Part shown: one piece after another, positions 13,110 through 15,149 of the stretch
Layout of the letters: every line of letters begins with the position of its first letter
How positions within the stretch are numbered: the stretch's first letter is position 1
Assembly: GCA_035542155.1 (NCBI GenBank)
Contig: DATKLX010000080.1
Coordinates: forward strand, 1 to 15,149
DNA from: DATKLX01 sp035542155
GTDB taxonomy: Bacteria; Chloroflexota; Anaerolineae; Anaerolineales; Anaerolineaceae
Length of the DNA stretch: 15,149 bases
Reading direction: 5' to 3'
The notes under the pieces: model-generated
The model's database searches: none
The model's input: the letters and a program-made list of their open reading frames with translations, nothing else
What the model was told of the DNA's origin: nothing
Made by a program: the position numbers and the translations under genes

Positions 13110-13781
13110 TTGAATCAGATCTTAGCCATTATTCCGGCCTACAACGAGGAGGAGCGCATCATCCCGACTCTCGGCCAGGCGATGCTCTACCTGCCCGTGC
13201 TGGTGGTCGACGACGGCTCGACCGACGCCACCGCCGCCCTGGCGATGACCGCCGGCGCGAGTGTGGTGCGCCAGATCCCCAACCAGGGCAAGGGAGCCGC
13301 GCTGAAGGCCGGCTTCCGCTATGCCCTGGACAACGGCTACGAGGCGATCCTGATGCTCGACGCCGACGGCCAGCACGACCCGGCCGAGATCCCCAAATTT
13401 ATTGAAGCCTTCCAGCAGCGCGGCGCGGACCTGGTGATCGGCCAGCGCGACTTCAGCCGCATGCCCTTCCCGCGCGGGATGACCAACACCATCGGGCGCT
13501 GGATGTTTTCGTGGGCCGTCGGCCAGGAGGACGTGCCCGACAACCAGTCGGGGTACCGGCTGATCAGCCGCCGCCTGCTTGAAGCCTTGGTGGACAGCGA
13601 AGAGGAGGACTTCGAGTTCGAGGTCGAGATGATCGCCATCTGCCTCAAGCGGGGGATGAAGCTGGAATGGGTGCCAATCCGCACCATCTACGCCGGCGAG
13701 GGCAGCCACATCCGCCCCCTGCGCCACGTGGTCCACTACTTCCGCATCGTCTGGAAAGCCAGACAGATTATGAAATCATAA
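13110..13781 (+). CDS. Family-2 glycosyltransferase (DPM synthase-like)
   Basis: The 223-residue protein has the GT2/GT-A fold motifs in order: IIPAYNEEERI (about 8-18), VVDDGSTDAT (about 31-40), the GKGAALKAGF loop (about 60-70), and the DxD metal/nucleotide site in LMLDADGQHDP (about 81-91). The acceptor-side block DNQSGYRLISRRLLEAL lies at about 148-164. It lacks the C-terminal membrane helices of larger members, like the soluble or peripheral dolichol/undecaprenyl-phosphate mannose synthases. It likely moves a sugar from a nucleotide donor to a lipid carrier or glycan. TTG 13110 is used because GGAGAG (13096-13101) lies 8 bases upstream; it begins 4 bp after the previous stop, so it is cotranscribed with the ATP-grasp gene. 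Acceptor and donor are unknown. Confidence 0.87.
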   Translation: MNQILAIIPAYNEEERIIPTLGQAMLYLPVLVVDDGSTDATAALAMTAGASVVRQIPNQGKGAALKAGFRYALDNGYEAILMLDADGQHDPAEIPKFIEAFQQRGADLVIGQRDFSRMPFPRGMTNTIGRWMFSWAVGQEDVPDNQSGYRLISRRLLEALVDSEEEDFEFEVEMIAICLKRGMKLEWVPIRTIYAGEGSHIRPLRHVVHYFRIVWKARQIMKS

Positions 13782-13784
13782 AAA

Positions 13785-13825
13785 ATGGGGGTTTTGGTTG
13801 AGCTTCGTTCAGCCAAAACCCCCAT
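13785..13825. terminator. Shared terminator between convergent genes
   Basis: A 17-bp stem (13785-13801 with 13809-13825, with ATGGGGGTTTTGG and CCAAAACCCCCAT at the base and one T-G pair) has a 7-base loop. On the minus strand the stem is followed by TTTTT, so it terminates the NmrA-like gene well. On the plus strand the tail is ATAAGATTTAT, which is weaker but adequate for the glycosyltransferase gene, which ends 3 bp before the stem. Confidence 0.78.
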
Positions 13826-13830
13826 AAGAT

Positions 13831-14742
13831 TTATCCCCAACGGCTGCCGGCCGGCGGCATGGGCTCGGGTTGAGCGTTCTCGTAGGTGGAGAGGCGCAGC
13901 CACTGCTCGAAGGTGTGCAGCCCCGGGTAGAGCCGGCGCAGGGTGGGGATATCCGCGTCGTAGCCCTTGCCGTTGAAGAAATTGTACATCGCCACCATCT
14001 CCGGATCAGGCGCGGCCCCTTCGGGGGCGGAGCGCCGGGCAAGCTGGACCGGCCGCCCGATCACCCGGCTCAAGGTTTCGGCGATTTGGGGCTCGGTCAG
14101 CTCGTCGCCGGCCAACTCGATCGTCTTGCCCAGGAAGTCCTCCGGGTGAGCCAGGGCCAGGGCAACGAAGGCGGCGATATCTTCGACCGCGACGATCTGC
14201 GTTTTTTTGTCCGGGGATAGGCCCATGCCGCTGAAGAACCCGTTGGTGATCGCGGCGCGCTGCCAGTTGTAGTTTTCCATAAACGCCACTGGGCGCAGGA
14301 TGGTATAAGGCAGGCCCAACGATTGGACGTACTGCTCGATCTCCCACTTGCTCTCGAAATGAAGCTGGCCCATCCCCCGGTGCGCCGCGCCCACCGAAGA
14401 GTAAACGAAATGCCGCACGCCAGCAGCTTTGGCCGCATCGGCGGCATTCTTTCCCTGGCGGATCTCGCCCTGCTTGCCCACCCCGGGGAGCCAGTAGTTC
14501 TGCACGCTGAAGACTCCGTAGGCGCCCTGGAAAGCGCGCTCGAGTGAGAAGCGGTCGTCGTTATCGGCCGCGACCACCCTGGCTCCGGCCTGGGCCAGCG
14601 CCTGCGCGGCAGGCTTGTTCACCTCGCGGGTCAGGGCGCGCACGCCCCAGCCATTGGCCAGCAGCCGCCGGGCCACCGCCCCGCCCTGCTGCCCTGCCGC
14701 CCCCATGACGGCAACGATGCGTTCGTTCGAATTTGTATCCAT
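13831..14742 (-). CDS. NmrA-family NAD(P)-binding protein
   Basis: The 303-residue protein is an atypical SDR of the NmrA/HSCARG type. The nucleotide motif GAAGQQGG lies at residues 14-21 and a basic cofactor-binding turn ALTREVNK follows. The core has SVQNYWLPG, HFVYSSVGAAHRG, ESKWEIEQY and the LRPVAFMENY block, all typical of the family; the usual Tyr of YxxxK is Phe in HFESK. Such proteins act as NADPH-linked quinone/redox reductases or as redox sensors. ATG 14742 is chosen over ATG 14754 because GGAGG sits five bases before it (inside the longer reading). It converges on the glycosyltransferase and shares its terminator. It looks intact, but no regulatory site is obvious upstream. Confidence 0.85.
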   Translation of the reverse strand: MDTNSNERIVAVMGAAGQQGGAVARRLLANGWGVRALTREVNKPAAQALAQAGARVVAADNDDRFSLERAFQGAYGVFSVQNYWLPGVGKQGEIRQGKNAADAAKAAGVRHFVYSSVGAAHRGMGQLHFESKWEIEQYVQSLGLPYTILRPVAFMENYNWQRAAITNGFFSGMGLSPDKKTQIVAVEDIAAFVALALAHPEDFLGKTIELAGDELTEPQIAETLSRVIGRPVQLARRSAPEGAAPDPEMVAMYNFFNGKGYDADIPTLRRLYPGLHTFEQWLRLSTYENAQPEPMPPAGSRWG

Positions 14743-14800
14743 AGGTTCCTCCATAATTTAACTTCACGATAAAATTTCTTCGGCTCACTGCCTCTCTTCA

Positions 14801-14848
14801 TGTCGCTGCGAGGAGGAGCGATGCTCTCTCGCGACGACGCAGCAGACC
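14801..14848. repeat. Degenerate GCGAGGAGC-type hairpin repeat
   Basis: GTCGCTGCGAGGAGGAGCGATGC leads into CTCTCGCGACGACGCAGCAGAC, so GCTGCG (14805-14810) pairs with CGCAGC (14838-14843) around an inner AGC-GAT-GCT hairpin. The layout resembles the widely dispersed TTGCGAGGAGCGAAGCGACG-like non-coding repeat of many bacteria, but decayed. This comparison is from memory. Confidence 0.4.
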
Positions 14849-14910
14849 CCAGGCCAGCCAAGGAAGAGGATGCTTCCCTTGATTGATTCGACCTGGGTAA
14901 GCTAGTTTGC

Positions 14911-14974
14911 GGTGCAAAACTCTGGTTTTAGCCTGGTAGAAGCGACTGAAGCGACTTTCGGGCTGTTTTGCACC
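14911..14974. repeat. Inverted repeat GGTGCAAAAC...GTTTTGCACC with inner direct repeat
   Basis: Exact 10-bp arms at 14911-14920 and 14965-14974 enclose 44 bp that contain AAGCGACT twice, 9 bp apart (14940-14947 and 14949-14956). The outer flanks GCTAG and AAGCTA are also partly complementary. It lies 60 bp beyond the transposase stop codon and may be the end of the insertion sequence or a small hairpin element. Confidence 0.5.
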
Positions 14975-15034
14975 AAGCTATCCTTCAATATTTGAGCGCT
15001 CGTTCTTCAACAAACGAATACCTCCCATTTCTCT

Positions 15035-15149
15035 TTATGCCCGACCCATCACCGCCAGATTTCCGGAGATCACGCCCCAGCCGACCCAGCGCTGAAAGCC
15101 CGCTTCCCCATGATTGAGACAGCGGCCCAATCCATGCGCTCGTTTGAGC
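15035..15149 (-). mobile_element. Insertion-sequence transposase, C-terminal end (runs off window)
   Basis: Reading into the window from the right edge, the minus strand encodes 37 residues before TAA at 15037-15035. They include HGLGRCLNHGEAG and FQRWVGWGVISGNLAVMGR. The pattern H-G-L-x-R-C, then a G-F-x-R-W-V segment and a hydrophobic N-L end, is that of the C-terminal tail of DDE transposases such as the ISNCY type. Whether the gene is complete cannot be known from this window. The family is a tentative call from a short tail. Confidence 0.55.

Larger units (their letters stand above)
14755..15034. other. Non-coding region before the transposase tail
   Basis: No gene is supported over about 280 bp. 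The stretch holds the two repeat structures listed below and an AT-richer segment near 14980-15034 that would contain the end of the insertion sequence. I could not fix the terminal inverted repeat or a target duplication, because the other end lies outside the window. Confidence 0.55.

Overview
The window reads as a stretch of chromosome from a GC-rich bacterium, most likely a Chloroflexota of the Anaerolineae type. This placement is an inference. It rests on the proline/threonine-rich lipoproteins, the PAS/HD-GYP sensor, the isolated D-lyxose isomerase, the two ATP-grasp (PPDK_N) proteins beside a glutamate-dehydrogenase-like protein, and the dispersed GC-rich hairpin repeats. No marker gene fixes the taxonomy.

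Left part (1-4467). A TetR regulator that has lost its DNA-binding half, but kept a promoter and a palindromic operator, overlaps an extended-SDR dehydratase/reductase gene. A tRNA-Arg with the unusual anticodon GCG follows, with its own terminator. On the minus strand a complete TetR regulator and a LUD-domain protein form a unit; matching TGGAC-N6-GTCCA operators lie in front of each gene. Divergent from it is a membrane PAS/HD-GYP protein (likely c-di-GMP phosphodiesterase), whose stop codon overlaps the start of a broken B12-binding radical-SAM gene.

Middle part (4468-6920). A D-lyxose isomerase and a small lipoprotein are followed by a genomic scar. The N-terminal part of a secreted alpha/beta-hydrolase, whose start codon is ATA, is joined tail-to-tail with the first ~38 codons of an ArsB/SLC13-like permease. 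Next comes about 365 bp of non-coding DNA carrying five spaced ACCC-N4-GGGT motifs, then a perfect 20+1+20 bp palindrome that contains the next gene's promoter.

Right part (6921-13781). This is the most interesting region: a GC-rich, same-strand cluster of four genes. The first is a glutamate-dehydrogenase homologue that lacks two of the three family lysines, including the catalytic one. Then come two proteins with an intact PPDK/PEP-synthase ATP-grasp domain but no phosphohistidine swivel domain and no PEP-binding barrel; they share an unnamed C-terminal module. The larger of the two begins with a GAF-like sensor region. The last gene is a family-2 glycosyltransferase. The first pair overlaps by 4 bp and the last pair is 4 bp apart. 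A 441-bp repeat-filled gap splits the cluster. A hairpin terminator closes it, shared with a convergent NmrA-type NAD(P)-binding protein.

Right edge (14755-15149). A non-coding stretch with degenerate hairpin repeats leads into the C-terminal end of an insertion-sequence transposase that runs off the window. With four truncated genes and a transposase tail in 15 kb, the area has been rearranged repeatedly.
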